A DNA stretch of 25,330 nt from JBHENC01 sp051000345. GTDB lineage: Bacteria > Acidobacteriota > Blastocatellia > Pyrinomonadales > Pyrinomonadaceae. The stretch's first letter is position 1. Each line of letters starts with the position of its first letter. The position numbers and the translations under genes were made by a program. Where the stretch lies: NCBI GenBank assembly GCA_051000345.1, contig JBPCOJ010000135.1, forward strand, positions 1 to 25,330, in the 5' to 3' direction. A model generated the notes under the pieces. The model did no database searches. It was not told the DNA's origin and worked only from the letters and a program-made list of their open reading frames with translations. This document shows, piece after piece, positions 1-7,915 of this stretch.

Positions 1-180
1 CTCGGGATCATGCTCGTCATGGTGCTCTTGATCCTGACTCCTATCTACCTTCTGCTCGAGCCAGGCTCGAGGCTTCGCCTGCCGCCCCCCGCCTCCCCCC
101 CCTCCCCCCTCCTCTTCCCCCCCCCCCCCCCCCCCCCCCCGCTTCCCTACACAATATTTACATTCGTTGTGGCCTATTAA
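1..180 (+). CDS. 3' end of an unidentified membrane protein (partial)
   Basis: Frame 1 is open from the window edge to a TAA at 178-180. The first ~20 residues are strongly hydrophobic, like a last transmembrane helix, followed by a Pro-rich tail. That tail is encoded by the C-rich tract at about 87-140, including 24 consecutive C, so both its length and the frame after the tract are unreliable. I cannot assign a family. It may be the true C-terminus of an upstream membrane protein, or a frame that stays open only because the tract is low complexity. Confidence 0.3.
   Translation, partial: LGIMLVMVLLILTPIYLLLEPGSRLRLPPPASPPSPLLFPPPPPPPPLPYTIFTFVVAY
117..140. repeat. 24-base poly-C homopolymer inside a homopyrimidine tract
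   Basis: Positions 117-140 are uninterrupted C. The preceding ~30 bases are almost only C and T, with short C runs separated by single T. The complementary strand is a long G run able to form G-quadruplex or triplex structures. It lies within 150 bases of the window edge, where assembly and base-calling errors are common. Confidence 0.9.
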
Positions 181-188
181 GGTTACCG

Positions 189-377
189 ATGATTAAACCG
201 GAAGCCGTTCATGTTTTTCTAGGCTTATTGATCGCCGCGATTATGCGCATGGCGTGGCTCTGGCTGAACGCTAAAAAGGTTATCGATCCGCTCGGTTTGA
301 CGGCCATCAGCCTTGCGCTCTGCGCGCTCGTTTATTTGCTCGTCGTGCGCGCCGGAAGACGCGGCACAAAATTGTAA
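189..377 (+). CDS. Small two-helix membrane protein, unknown function
   Basis: The 62-residue frame starts at ATG 189, with an AAGG ribosome-binding site at 179-182. It encodes two hydrophobic stretches (about residues 8-27 and 37-54) separated by a short polar loop, and ends in a basic tail (RAGRRGTKL). That is typical of a small inner-membrane protein with both ends in the cytoplasm. It lies 21 bp upstream of the dUTPase gene on the same strand and could be co-transcribed with it. No family recognised. The minus strand here is also open, but that frame runs straight through dut and has no support. Confidence 0.5.
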   Translation: MIKPEAVHVFLGLLIAAIMRMAWLWLNAKKVIDPLGLTAISLALCALVYLLVVRAGRRGTKL

Positions 378-398
378 TCGCATTCTGCTGATTAAAGC

Positions 399-872
399 AT
401 GGCAGCTAGGCTGCTGAACAAAGATAGGAACTTCCCGGTGATAATCGAGCGATTGGAATTCAAAAGATTGCATTCGTCGGCGAAGTTGCCTGTGAGAGGC
501 AGCCGATTCGCCGCCGGTCTCGATCTTTCTTCGATTGAGGATCAAACGATTCAGGCGCATCAGCGTGCGATTGTCAGAACGGGTCTCGCGGTTGCCGTGC
601 CGCATGGATTTTATGGACGCGTTGCGCCGCGTTCCGGTCTGGCGACGAAGCACGGGCTGGACGTTTTGGCGGGAGTGATCGACAGCGATTATCGCGGTGA
701 AATCTTGTGCGCGCTCATCAATCATGGAGACGAATTGATCGAGATAAAGGCGGGAATGCGCATCGCTCAATTGTTGATCGAGGCTATTGCGACGCCTTTG
801 CCATATTGGAGCGAAGACTTGAATGAAACGACGCGCGGCGAAGGCGGCTTCGGCAGCACAGGGGAAACGTAA
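399..872 (+). CDS. dut: dUTP diphosphatase (dUTPase)
   Basis: Hydrolyses dUTP to dUMP and pyrophosphate in the cytoplasm, keeping uracil out of DNA and supplying dUMP for thymidylate synthesis. All five motifs of the homotrimeric dUTPase family are visible: AGLDLSS (about 39-45), PRSGLA (77-82), GVIDSDYRGE (92-101, with the catalytic Asp95 and uracil-stacking Tyr98), RIAQL (121-125), and the C-terminal arm RGEGGFGSTG (146-155). The 157-residue length is normal. ATG 399 has no clear ribosome-binding site. GTG 438, with AGGAA at 425-429, would remove 13 non-conserved residues and may be the true start. The DUF4186 gene follows after 5 nt, suggesting co-transcription. Confidence 0.95.
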   Translation: MAARLLNKDRNFPVIIERLEFKRLHSSAKLPVRGSRFAAGLDLSSIEDQTIQAHQRAIVRTGLAVAVPHGFYGRVAPRSGLATKHGLDVLAGVIDSDYRGEILCALINHGDELIEIKAGMRIAQLLIEAIATPLPYWSEDLNETTRGEGGFGSTGET

Positions 873-877
873 ATGCG

Positions 878-1234
878 ATGAACGAGAATTTGCCCGAAGT
901 CTTCGCCGCTTTAGCCAAGTCTTCTTTTCGACAGCGCTTTCACTTGCGCGGCAAGGAACTCGAATATCTGCGCAATAAAGGTTTGCCTACGGTGCTCGAA
1001 CACGCGACGGATTTTATCGAAAAACGATTGGCGGCGGCCTCGCCCATCAATGACGGAAAACAAACGCCGATGCGCCATCATCCTGTGTTCATCGCGCAAC
1101 ATGCGACGGCGACATGCTGTCGCGGCTGCTTAGAAAAATGGCACAGGATTCCAAAGGGACGCGCGCTCGAAGCTGCCGAAAGGCAGTACGTTCTCGAAGT
1201 TATCAAGCAATGGTTGGCGGGCGAGGAGAAATAA
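878..1234 (+). CDS. DUF4186 family protein
   Basis: A 118-residue soluble protein matching the DUF4186 family, whose hallmark is a strongly conserved central block. Here I see NDGKQTP, then HHPVFIAQHATATCC and CRGCLEKWHRIPKG (about residues 58-94). The conserved His and Cys residues (His67/68, His75, Cys80, Cys81, Cys84, His89) look like a metal site, probably zinc; this is inference, because the family has no established function. The start at ATG 878 lies 5 nt after dut, with a GGGGAA site 11 nt upstream. The stop codon overlaps the next start by one base (TAATG), so the two are likely translationally coupled. Confidence 0.85.
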   Translation: MNENLPEVFAALAKSSFRQRFHLRGKELEYLRNKGLPTVLEHATDFIEKRLAAASPINDGKQTPMRHHPVFIAQHATATCCRGCLEKWHRIPKGRALEAAERQYVLEVIKQWLAGEEK

Positions 1235-1677
1235 TGTCGGAGTTACTCAAGGCTTATCCTGTCGTTATCGAAACGCCCGTCGCGTGGGGAGAGATGGATT
1301 CTCTACAGCACGTTAATAACATCATTTACTTTCGCTATTTCGAGAGCGCGCGAATGGCCTACTTCAACCGGCTCGATCTCTGGAACTACATGAAGGAAAC
1401 AGGCGTCGGCCCGATTCTGGCAGCGACGCAGTGCAAATTCCGCATTCCTTTAACCTACCCCGACACGGTTTCCTTAGGCGCGAGCGTGACGAAAATCGAA
1501 GCGGATCGCTTTCTGATGAAGTACGTTGTGGCGAGCCACGAGCACCAAAAGATTGCCGCCGAAGGCGAAGGCTTGATCGTCGCCTACGATTACCGCGAAA
1601 AGAAAAAAACGCTGCTTCCGCCGGAGCTTAGAAAACGAATCGAGACGTTGGAAAGCGGCCTTGCGCGGTTAAGTTAA
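1234..1677 (+). CDS. Acyl-CoA thioesterase, hot-dog fold (4HBT/YbgC-like)
   Basis: Probably hydrolyses an acyl-CoA thioester in the cytoplasm. The 147-residue protein has the 4-hydroxybenzoyl-CoA thioesterase N-terminal signature, WGEMDSLQHVNNIIYFRYFE (about residues 18-37), with Asp22 at the catalytic position and the conserved H-V-N-N that follows. Length is typical of single-domain YbgC/FadM-type enzymes. The frame is open further upstream to 1114, but that part overlaps the DUF4186 gene. ATG 1234 places the motif at the usual distance and shares one base with the preceding stop. Substrate cannot be read from the sequence. Confidence 0.88.
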   Translation: MSELLKAYPVVIETPVAWGEMDSLQHVNNIIYFRYFESARMAYFNRLDLWNYMKETGVGPILAATQCKFRIPLTYPDTVSLGASVTKIEADRFLMKYVVASHEHQKIAAEGEGLIVAYDYREKKKTLLPPELRKRIETLESGLARLS

Positions 1678-2022
1678 ATGCAAGTTCGATTTCTATAATC
1701 CGTAACTCGCCGCACCGCGCCGCAGTTTTTTTCATCGCCGTTACCATAAGCGCGCCGCCTCATTCTCCCTACCCCATACTCCAACAGCACCATTCCTCGC
1801 ACGCTCTCGCGCACCAATTATTCGCAGTGCTGTAGATACGAATGCCCAAATAATCCAAAAGTTATTCATCATTTCAACGGAAGCATTGCGGAAAAGAGCT
1901 TTGTAACGTAAAGTAATTTGCCTGACAGCAATTTTGGTTGATAAATAAACGGCTCGGCGCGGCTTAAAGAGCGTTTATTCATCAGGCAGATCGAGGCGGA
2001 CAGTTTACGAGAAGGAGAATTG
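1678..2022. other. Intergenic region upstream of the exosortase operon
   Basis: 345 bases without a convincing gene. A perfect TATAAT occurs at 1694-1699 but has no good -35 partner. Seven T lie at 1726-1732 without a clear preceding hairpin. A weak promoter candidate, TTGCCT (1918-1923), 17 nt, ATAAAT (1941-1946), precedes the next gene, and a long inverted repeat overlaps it (separate entry). Confidence 0.5.
1940..1983 (+). promoter_or_regulatory. Long inverted repeat / leader hairpin before the VIT-exosortase operon
   Basis: The left arm gataaataaac (1940-1950), a bulged G at 1951 and gctc (1952-1955) pair with gagc (1969-1972) and gtttattcatc (1973-1983). That gives 14 pairs with one mismatch and one bulge around a 13-nt loop. 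It ends 28 nt before the ribosome-binding site at 2012-2017. It could be an operator, an RNA leader structure, or part of the promoter. Confidence 0.45.
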
Positions 2023-4455
2023 ATGATGTTGGAGCAGGAAACGCAAGCGATGGGCAGATGGCGGCGGTGGAGCGAGGCGTTGACGCTGTTTGCCGGAGTG
2101 GTTCTTCCGGCCATCTCCATCGCAGTGGAAACGACGACTCATATATGCGCCGAAGATTTTTTTGATCCGATCCCGACTCTATGGCATGTGTTGCTGGTGG
2201 TCTTCGTGCCGCTGGCTAATTTGCAGGCGTGGCTGGCGATTCGCAAAGGCCATACTTCGCGCGGCGCGCTGCTCGGCCTGACGAACGCCGTCGCCATCGG
2301 CATCGCGCTTTTTTACACAATCGTTTACATCCCGCTGCTTCCGCTGGCGGCGATTGCGCTCATTTTCGCGGGGCTGGGATTGCTGCCGCTGGCTCCGCTC
2401 TGCGCGCTCGTCTCCGGCCTTGTCTTGCGCCGTCAACTTCGCGGAATCGTTGCGCAAGAATTTTCAATTAAGACGAAGGGACTCGCGGCAGGCTTGGCTC
2501 TCGCATTCGCGGCGATTGTTTTGATCGAGCTTCCGGCGACGCTGACGAGAGCCGGATTGCAAATGGCTGCTTCCGAATCAACTGTGCAGAGCGCGCAAGG
2601 CTTGCGCTGGCTGCGTGCCGTCGGCAACAGAGATTATTTGCTGCGCGCCTGTTATGGCAGAAGCGGGCGGGCGACGGACTTGATCGGTTTTTTGTTTTCG
2701 TTAAAGGAACCCGTCACGCCCGACGAAGCGCGCGCGATTTTCTACCGGTTGACGGGCGAAACATTCGATACGCGGATGCCGCCGGAGAGATTAAAAGGCC
2801 ACTGGCAACCGTCGGACAGCTTCGACTTCGACCCGGATCAGGGCGGCGAAGTCGTCGCCGGTAAAGTTAAAAATCTCTCGCTCGCAAGTTCGCGCATAGA
2901 CGGTTCTGTGGACGCGGACGCGGGCATCGGCTACGTCGAATGGACGCTTTTGTTCAAGAACGATTCGGCGAGTCAACAGGAAGCGCGCGCTCAAGTTGAA
3001 CTTCCTCCCGGCGCAATCGTGTCGCGTTTGACACTGTGGATAAACGGCGAAGAAAGGGAAGCGGCCTTTGCCGGAAGAAGCAGCGTGCGTGAAGCCTACA
3101 GGCAAGTCGCCGTCAGGCAGCAACGCGACCCCGTGCTGGTGACGACGGCGGGGACAGACCGCGTCCTTGTGCAGTGCTTTCCCGTAGGAGCGAACGGCGG
3201 CGAAATGAAAATTCGTCTGGGCATCACGACGCTTCTCCAGTTGCCGGAGCGCGCCGAAGGCTTGTTGCGACTGCCGCACTTTGCCGGGCGAAATTTCAGC
3301 ATCCCGGACAAAGTCACGCACGCCGTTTGGATAGAGTCTAAACAATTTTTGCAGAGCAACAGTAAAAAATTGCAGGCCGAACAGCCCGCCGCGAATCTGT
3401 ACGCGGTTCGCGGCGCATTGCGCGATGCAGAGTTGGCAGAGCCGCTTGCCGTTGTGCGTTTGACGCGTGCGAGCGAAATTACGGAAGCATGGACAGGTGA
3501 TGCGCTGAAGAAGAATGGAGAAATTATCCGTCAGGTTATCGAAGAAAAGAACCTCGATGCTTCGTCGCAGATTATCCTCGTCCTCGATACCTCTCAACGG
3601 ATGCGCGCTTCGATTTCAGAAATCATTGCCGCGCTCGAAACTCTTCCGCCGAACATCGAAATGAAACTGCTGCTCGCGGGCGGAAACGGCGTTTACGAAG
3701 AATCGACGAACGGGCAAGCGCTGTCCGGCAGTCCCGCAGAAATCGCGCGGCGATTGAGAAGCATCGACTTTGAGGGCGGCGCGAACAGCGTTCCGGCTTT
3801 GATAAAAGCGTGGGACATCGCCGCCGAAAATCCTGAAAGCGCCGTCGTTTGGATTCACGCCGCGCAGCCGCTTTTGCTTCAGCCTGTGGAAGAACTGCGG
3901 CAACGCCGCGAGCGCCGCCCGATGGATGATAGCCGGATGCTTTACTCCGTTCAGACGGAAAACGGGACTAATCGCATCGAGGAAAAACTCGACGGAGCGA
4001 AGTTAATCGCCAATGTTGCGCGCATGAACCCGCTGCAAATCGATCTGGAAAAGTTGTTCGCCGAACTAACAGGAAAAAGGAAGAGGCTCGGATTCGTGCG
4101 TATGAGCGAGAAGCCCGCGCAGATGAACGCTTCTTCAACTGCCAAGGAAACGAGCGCGCATCTTGCCAAGCTTTGGGCGAACGATGAAATAGAAAGATTG
4201 ACCGATGCAAAGGAGAAAAACGGCGCGGAGAATGCCGTCAAACTCGCGGCGCTTTATCGACTCGTCACGCCCGTCAGCGGCGCAGTGGTTCTGGAAACAA
4301 AGGAACAATACCAGAGAGCAGGGCTTGAACCCGTCGAGGCGGGAACAGTGCCGACGATTCCCGAGCCGGAAACGTGGCTGTTAATCGCCGTCGTTGCCGC
4401 ACTCTTTTCGTGGATAGTTTATCGCCGGAAATCTTTGCGCGGGAGATTTGCATGA
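2023..4455 (+). CDS. Membrane/VIT domain protein with C-terminal PEP-CTERM sorting signal
   Basis: A ~810-residue envelope protein and the likely dedicated substrate of the exosortase encoded next. Four to five transmembrane segments fill about residues 12-175. A soluble region follows with a VIT-type beta domain (about 278-405) and a von Willebrand A-like region starting near 518, where VLDTSQR is a degenerate MIDAS motif (DxSxS would be canonical). The C-terminus is a textbook tripartite sorting signal from residue ~780: IPEPETW, a 15-residue hydrophobic helix, then basic YRRKSLRGR. ATG 2023 follows AAGGAG (2012-2017); TTG 2020 is also in frame. The stop overlaps the exosortase start (ATGA). 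The architecture resembles the one-substrate systems of exosortases N and K. Confidence 0.88.
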   Translation: MMLEQETQAMGRWRRWSEALTLFAGVVLPAISIAVETTTHICAEDFFDPIPTLWHVLLVVFVPLANLQAWLAIRKGHTSRGALLGLTNAVAIGIALFYTIVYIPLLPLAAIALIFAGLGLLPLAPLCALVSGLVLRRQLRGIVAQEFSIKTKGLAAGLALAFAAIVLIELPATLTRAGLQMAASESTVQSAQGLRWLRAVGNRDYLLRACYGRSGRATDLIGFLFSLKEPVTPDEARAIFYRLTGETFDTRMPPERLKGHWQPSDSFDFDPDQGGEVVAGKVKNLSLASSRIDGSVDADAGIGYVEWTLLFKNDSASQQEARAQVELPPGAIVSRLTLWINGEEREAAFAGRSSVREAYRQVAVRQQRDPVLVTTAGTDRVLVQCFPVGANGGEMKIRLGITTLLQLPERAEGLLRLPHFAGRNFSIPDKVTHAVWIESKQFLQSNSKKLQAEQPAANLYAVRGALRDAELAEPLAVVRLTRASEITEAWTGDALKKNGEIIRQVIEEKNLDASSQIILVLDTSQRMRASISEIIAALETLPPNIEMKLLLAGGNGVYEESTNGQALSGSPAEIARRLRSIDFEGGANSVPALIKAWDIAAENPESAVVWIHAAQPLLLQPVEELRQRRERRPMDDSRMLYSVQTENGTNRIEEKLDGAKLIANVARMNPLQIDLEKLFAELTGKRKRLGFVRMSEKPAQMNASSTAKETSAHLAKLWANDEIERLTDAKEKNGAENAVKLAALYRLVTPVSGAVVLETKEQYQRAGLEPVEAGTVPTIPEPETWLLIAVVAALFSWIVYRRKSLRGRFA

Positions 4456-5264
4456 GACGCACCGTAGCTTTAATCGTCGCGCTGCAACTCTGCGCCTTCT
4501 GGCCTGTGTGGTGCTGGTATGCGGCGCGCGTCACGGATTCGATGGATGAAACGTGGAGCCTATTGGCGCTTGCTACCGCCGTGTTTTTATTGTGGCGTGG
4601 AAGGCCGCAACTCACAGACAAGGCTGCGCCGCCGCAACTGCTGTGGCCGACGCTGCTGATACTTCTTTATGCCGCGACATATGCGTTTCTCCCGCCGCTC
4701 TTGCGCGCGTTGATCGCCGTGACAGCAATCGGATGCACGCTTTGCTCGTTGCGTTTTGGAAAATCATTTCACGCGGGCGCGTTCGGATTGTTGTATCTGT
4801 CTCTGCCGTTGATTCCGTCGCTACAGTTTTACGGCGGCTATCCGCTGCGTGTTTTAGTCGCGTGCGCGGCAGCGCCGATTCTGCGGCTGGGCGGGTTCGC
4901 GGTGATGCGCGAGGGAACATGTTTGAACTGGAACGGGCAGCTCATCTGGATCGACGCGCCTTGCAGCGGCATACGAATGCTCTGGGTCGGATTGTATCTG
5001 GCCTGCACGCTCGCCTGCGTTTATGAACTTCGCTTCGGTGAAACTCTGCGTGTTTTGTTCATCTCATTTCTGGCAATCATCTGCGGCAACATCTTTCGTT
5101 CGGTGGCGCTCTTTTATGTCGAAGGTGGCATCGTCAATGTGCCGCCGTGGACGCATGATTTTGCCGGTGTGGTTGCCTTTGCGATTGTCGCGGCGGGCAT
5201 CGTCGCGTCTGTTTGGCGAGTGCGAAAAAGGGAGGAGTTATGCGGCGCAAAACTTTCTATGTAG
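4452..5264 (+). CDS. Exosortase (exosortase/archaeosortase family transpeptidase)
   Basis: An integral membrane cysteine peptidase/transpeptidase that should cleave PEP-CTERM signals at the inner membrane. The 270-residue protein has about eight hydrophobic helices. The family's catalytic triad is fully visible: Cys171 in DAPCSGIRM, Arg216 in GNIFRSVALF, His235 in THDFAGVVAF. The frame is open further upstream, but ATG 4452 overlaps the preceding stop by four bases and gives a normal N-terminus. The adjacent substrate ends in PEPETW plus helix plus basic tail. I see no second PEP-CTERM protein in the window, so this looks like a one-enzyme, one-substrate system. The exact exosortase subtype cannot be set from sequence alone. 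Confidence 0.92.
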   Translation: MRRTVALIVALQLCAFWPVWCWYAARVTDSMDETWSLLALATAVFLLWRGRPQLTDKAAPPQLLWPTLLILLYAATYAFLPPLLRALIAVTAIGCTLCSLRFGKSFHAGAFGLLYLSLPLIPSLQFYGGYPLRVLVACAAAPILRLGGFAVMREGTCLNWNGQLIWIDAPCSGIRMLWVGLYLACTLACVYELRFGETLRVLFISFLAIICGNIFRSVALFYVEGGIVNVPPWTHDFAGVVAFAIVAAGIVASVWRVRKREELCGAKLSM

Positions 5265-5779
5265 TGGCCTGTTTGTCGGCAGCATTAGCACCTTGGCTTT
5301 TCGCGCAACCGAAGATGCAGAGCCGCGAATCACCGACTTTATTTTCAGGATGGCCGACGAGTTTTGAAGGCCGGGCATTGACCATGCTGCCGTTATCGGA
5401 ACGTGAGCGGCGTTTCAGCCGGGACTTTCCGGGACAAACTGCGCGCTTCACTGATGGTGAACGCGAGATCATCATTCGTCGTGTCACGGAGGCCACGCGA
5501 AAGCTGCATCCCGCGTCCGATTGCTTTGAGGGCATTGGTTATCGCGTGCGCCCGCTGCCATTGCGCGTTGATAACATGGGCGCGCGCTGGGGAAGCTTCA
5601 TTGCCATGCGCGGAGCGGAGCGGCTTCGCGTCTATGAAAGAATTTACGCGGATGACGGCGGCAACGGTTGGAGCGATGTGTCGGCGTGGTATTGGGCGGC
5701 GGCAACCGGCGGAAAAACTTCCGCGCCGTGGTGGTCTGTCGTCATCGCCGAAAAAGAATCGGAGACGGCGACGGATTAG
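5240..5779 (+). CDS. Exported protein of the exosortase operon (EpsI-like?)
   Basis: A 179-residue protein with an N-terminal signal peptide (basic MRRK, hydrophobic ~6-21, possible cleavage after FA at 22). The start at ATG 5240 has a strong GGGAGGAG site and overlaps the exosortase gene by 25 nt, so the two are co-translated. The mature part contains HPASDCFEGIGYRV (His90 to Val103), which resembles the H-x-P-x-x-C block of EpsI/DUF3485 proteins that accompany or are fused to some exosortases. That match is from memory of the pattern and is tentative. A Trp-rich segment follows (NGWSDVSAWYWAAATGG). It probably acts outside the inner membrane with the exosortase and its substrate. Confidence 0.7.
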   Translation: MRRKTFYVVACLSAALAPWLFAQPKMQSRESPTLFSGWPTSFEGRALTMLPLSERERRFSRDFPGQTARFTDGEREIIIRRVTEATRKLHPASDCFEGIGYRVRPLPLRVDNMGARWGSFIAMRGAERLRVYERIYADDGGNGWSDVSAWYWAAATGGKTSAPWWSVVIAEKESETATD

Positions 5780-5806
5780 CAACGCCGCGCGGTGCGATCT
5801 TCGCCG

Positions 5807-7843
5807 TTATTGAAGCGCTTCGGAAAGCAGCGGCACTTTGATCGCTTCGTGGTCAAGGCTGATAGGCATTTCCATTGACGGCGCGTGCGTGCGCAGTTCG
5901 TTTGAAAGCGCCGTCGCAAACATCTGCAATGCTTCTTCCAATAAGTGCTGGTGTTCAGTTGTATATGCCGCGAGCGTTGCCGAATAAAGCGTGACGGCTC
6001 CGATTAATTCCGCGCCTGTGATGAGCGGAAAGGCGGCGAGCGTGCGATAAGCGGCGAAGGCTTCGGCGAGCGCGGGCGGCAAATCGAGTTTGGGATCGGT
6101 GTTGCAAAACGGCTTGCTGTTGGCGATTGTCCAGCCTGTGACGCCTTCGCCCATCGCAACTTTACGATTTTCAAGTCGCGCCGCATGTTCGCCCGCCGCG
6201 TGCACGACTGCGTAGCCGCCGGTAGCAGTTTGAGCCAGCGTCACCGCGCACGAATCAAAAGGCACGATGGCTTTCAGCTTCTCTGTAAAGGCGCAAAAGA
6301 TTTCATCCCGACTGCGCGCGCTGTTCAGTTTCTGCGCGAGTTCGTAAAGCGATTTCAATTCCTGATGGGAAAATTCCGGTCGGTCTTTTTTGTCTGCGTC
6401 GGCGGCGATTTCTATGGCGAGTCCGGCTGCCGGAACGACGGCGCGCGCGGCTACCGAAAGCTGTTCGACGGGTTCGATGCCGAAGGTTTGCACGGGCGTG
6501 CCGCGATGCGCTTGAATCTCCGCTTCAAATTCCGGCAGATGCGTGAGAAATGTGCCGACGACGCGCGGATCATACATCGTGCCGCTGCCGCTCATAATAA
6601 ATTCGACGGCTTCCTCGCGCGTCATAGCCTTGCGGTATTGCCTGTCTTCGCGCACCGCGTCAAAGCAATCGACAACTGAAATAATGCGCGCCGTTAAGGG
6701 AATCTCTTCGCCCTTCAATCCGTCCGGGTAACCGCGCCCGTCCCATCGTTCGTGATGATGACGGACAATCGGCACGACCGGATACGGAAAGTCCACGCGC
6801 CCTAGAATCTGCGCGCCGACGAGCGTGTGCGTCTTCATTCTTTCAAATTCGTCGGCAGTCAGCTTGCCCGGCTTGTTGAGAATAAAATCCGGCACGGCGA
6901 TTTTGCCTATGTCGTGAAGCAGCGACCCGGCCTTTAATGCTTCGACTTCCCGTTCGCCGCATCCGAGAATGCGCGCGACGCCCGCCGCATAAAGTTGCAC
7001 GCGCAAAACGTGTTCATGCGTCACTTCGTCTTTGGCGTTGATGGCGACGGCGAGCGCTTCGATGGTTTCGCGGTGCGACTTTTCCATTGCATAGATGCGT
7101 TCATGCACGCTGTTGCGATACTGGCGGTGGCCGAAATAAATGGCGAGCAGCGTCGGGCCGCCGATCACTGCCATAATCAGCACATCGTATTGAAGCGCAA
7201 AGTACATCAAGCTCGCTGCCGCGCCCGTCGGAAGAAACATCGGCGCAGCCCACAGGAAATTCTTCTTCCAGTTCTGCAAAATCGAGTTGCGGTAACGCAA
7301 CGCGAAAAGCGTCGAGAGAATGCCCGTGTTGACGATTGTGTGAACGATACTCGCGGCGAGCAGCGCGACGGCGACGGCCAAAAGAGTATGACTACGTTGA
7401 GCGCCGGTTACGCCCCAACCGTAACGCAGAATCGCATTAAGGCAGAGAGCGGCGGCGGCGGCGGCGAGCGACATCATGCCGGATGAAAAAAGATTACTGG
7501 AGAGGCGGCGCACGGCGCGGCGCGATGAAATGAAGCCTTCGATGCCCGCGATGAAAACTGCCGGGAGCAACCCGTGCCAGCACGCGACGAGGAGAACGAG
7601 GGCATCCGAGAAAGTGAAGGTGATTTTGTCGCCCGTGAATTTCGATCCCCAAGGCAGCGGGAAAGTGTTCGGGAACATGCTGACGACGACGATCAGCGGC
7701 ACGAGCGCAAGCAACGTCAATTGATCGCGCAGACCGTAGTTGAATGAAATAATCGCGGTGGCGATCAACCACAGGCCGGAGCCTGCGATTGTCACAGCTA
7801 TCTGATACGTGCCGCTTTTCCCTTCTGTCTTTTTTTTAGCCAT
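5807..7843 (-). CDS. Membrane HD-GYP domain phosphodiesterase with GAF domain
   Basis: A likely cyclic-di-GMP phosphodiesterase (or other cyclic dinucleotide hydrolase) at the inner membrane. The N-terminal ~235 residues carry about six to seven hydrophobic helices of a putative sensor region. A short linker leads into an HD-GYP domain (about 255-430) with HDIGK near 310, HHHERWDGRGYP near 362-373 (GYP intact) and the expected pocket segment between them. A GAF domain follows (about 495-650), able to bind a small ligand. ATG 7843 is directly preceded by an in-frame TTG at 7846; neither has a strong ribosome-binding site. Codons 3-5 form a run of eight A. It converges on the exosortase operon with 27 nt between stop codons. 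Confidence 0.92.
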   Translation of the reverse strand: MAKKKTEGKSGTYQIAVTIAGSGLWLIATAIISFNYGLRDQLTLLALVPLIVVVSMFPNTFPLPWGSKFTGDKITFTFSDALVLLVACWHGLLPAVFIAGIEGFISSRRAVRRLSSNLFSSGMMSLAAAAAALCLNAILRYGWGVTGAQRSHTLLAVAVALLAASIVHTIVNTGILSTLFALRYRNSILQNWKKNFLWAAPMFLPTGAAASLMYFALQYDVLIMAVIGGPTLLAIYFGHRQYRNSVHERIYAMEKSHRETIEALAVAINAKDEVTHEHVLRVQLYAAGVARILGCGEREVEALKAGSLLHDIGKIAVPDFILNKPGKLTADEFERMKTHTLVGAQILGRVDFPYPVVPIVRHHHERWDGRGYPDGLKGEEIPLTARIISVVDCFDAVREDRQYRKAMTREEAVEFIMSGSGTMYDPRVVGTFLTHLPEFEAEIQAHRGTPVQTFGIEPVEQLSVAARAVVPAAGLAIEIAADADKKDRPEFSHQELKSLYELAQKLNSARSRDEIFCAFTEKLKAIVPFDSCAVTLAQTATGGYAVVHAAGEHAARLENRKVAMGEGVTGWTIANSKPFCNTDPKLDLPPALAEAFAAYRTLAAFPLITGAELIGAVTLYSATLAAYTTEHQHLLEEALQMFATALSNELRTHAPSMEMPISLDHEAIKVPLLSEALQ

Positions 7844-7870
7844 CAATCACTCGCGCTTTCTGCGAGAAAC

Positions 7871-7907
7871 CACGCGGCGCGCAAGCATATTGTTTGCGCG
7901 CCGTGTG
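7871..7907 (-). terminator. Stem-loop terminator downstream of the S8 peptidase gene
   Basis: Arms 7871-7884 and 7894-7907 (core GGCGCGCAA/TTGCGCGCC) pair over 14 positions with one mismatch, around a 9-nt loop. The stem lies 8 nt past the peptidase stop codon on the minus strand and before the HD-GYP gene. No strong T-run follows it on the minus strand, so termination may be inefficient or factor-assisted. Confidence 0.6.
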
Positions 7908-7915
7908 TTTGCAAT

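Noticed and set aside
225..770. Minus-strand 181-codon frame
   Set aside because: It lies antisense to dut, whose five motifs are intact; the translation is Arg/Gln/His-rich with no domain.
1869..2120. Minus-strand 83-codon frame
   Set aside because: It overlaps the start and ribosome-binding site of the VIT gene on the other strand; no family features.
2791..3597. Minus-strand 268-codon frame
   Set aside because: It is antisense to the VIT domain protein; shadow composition, no motifs.
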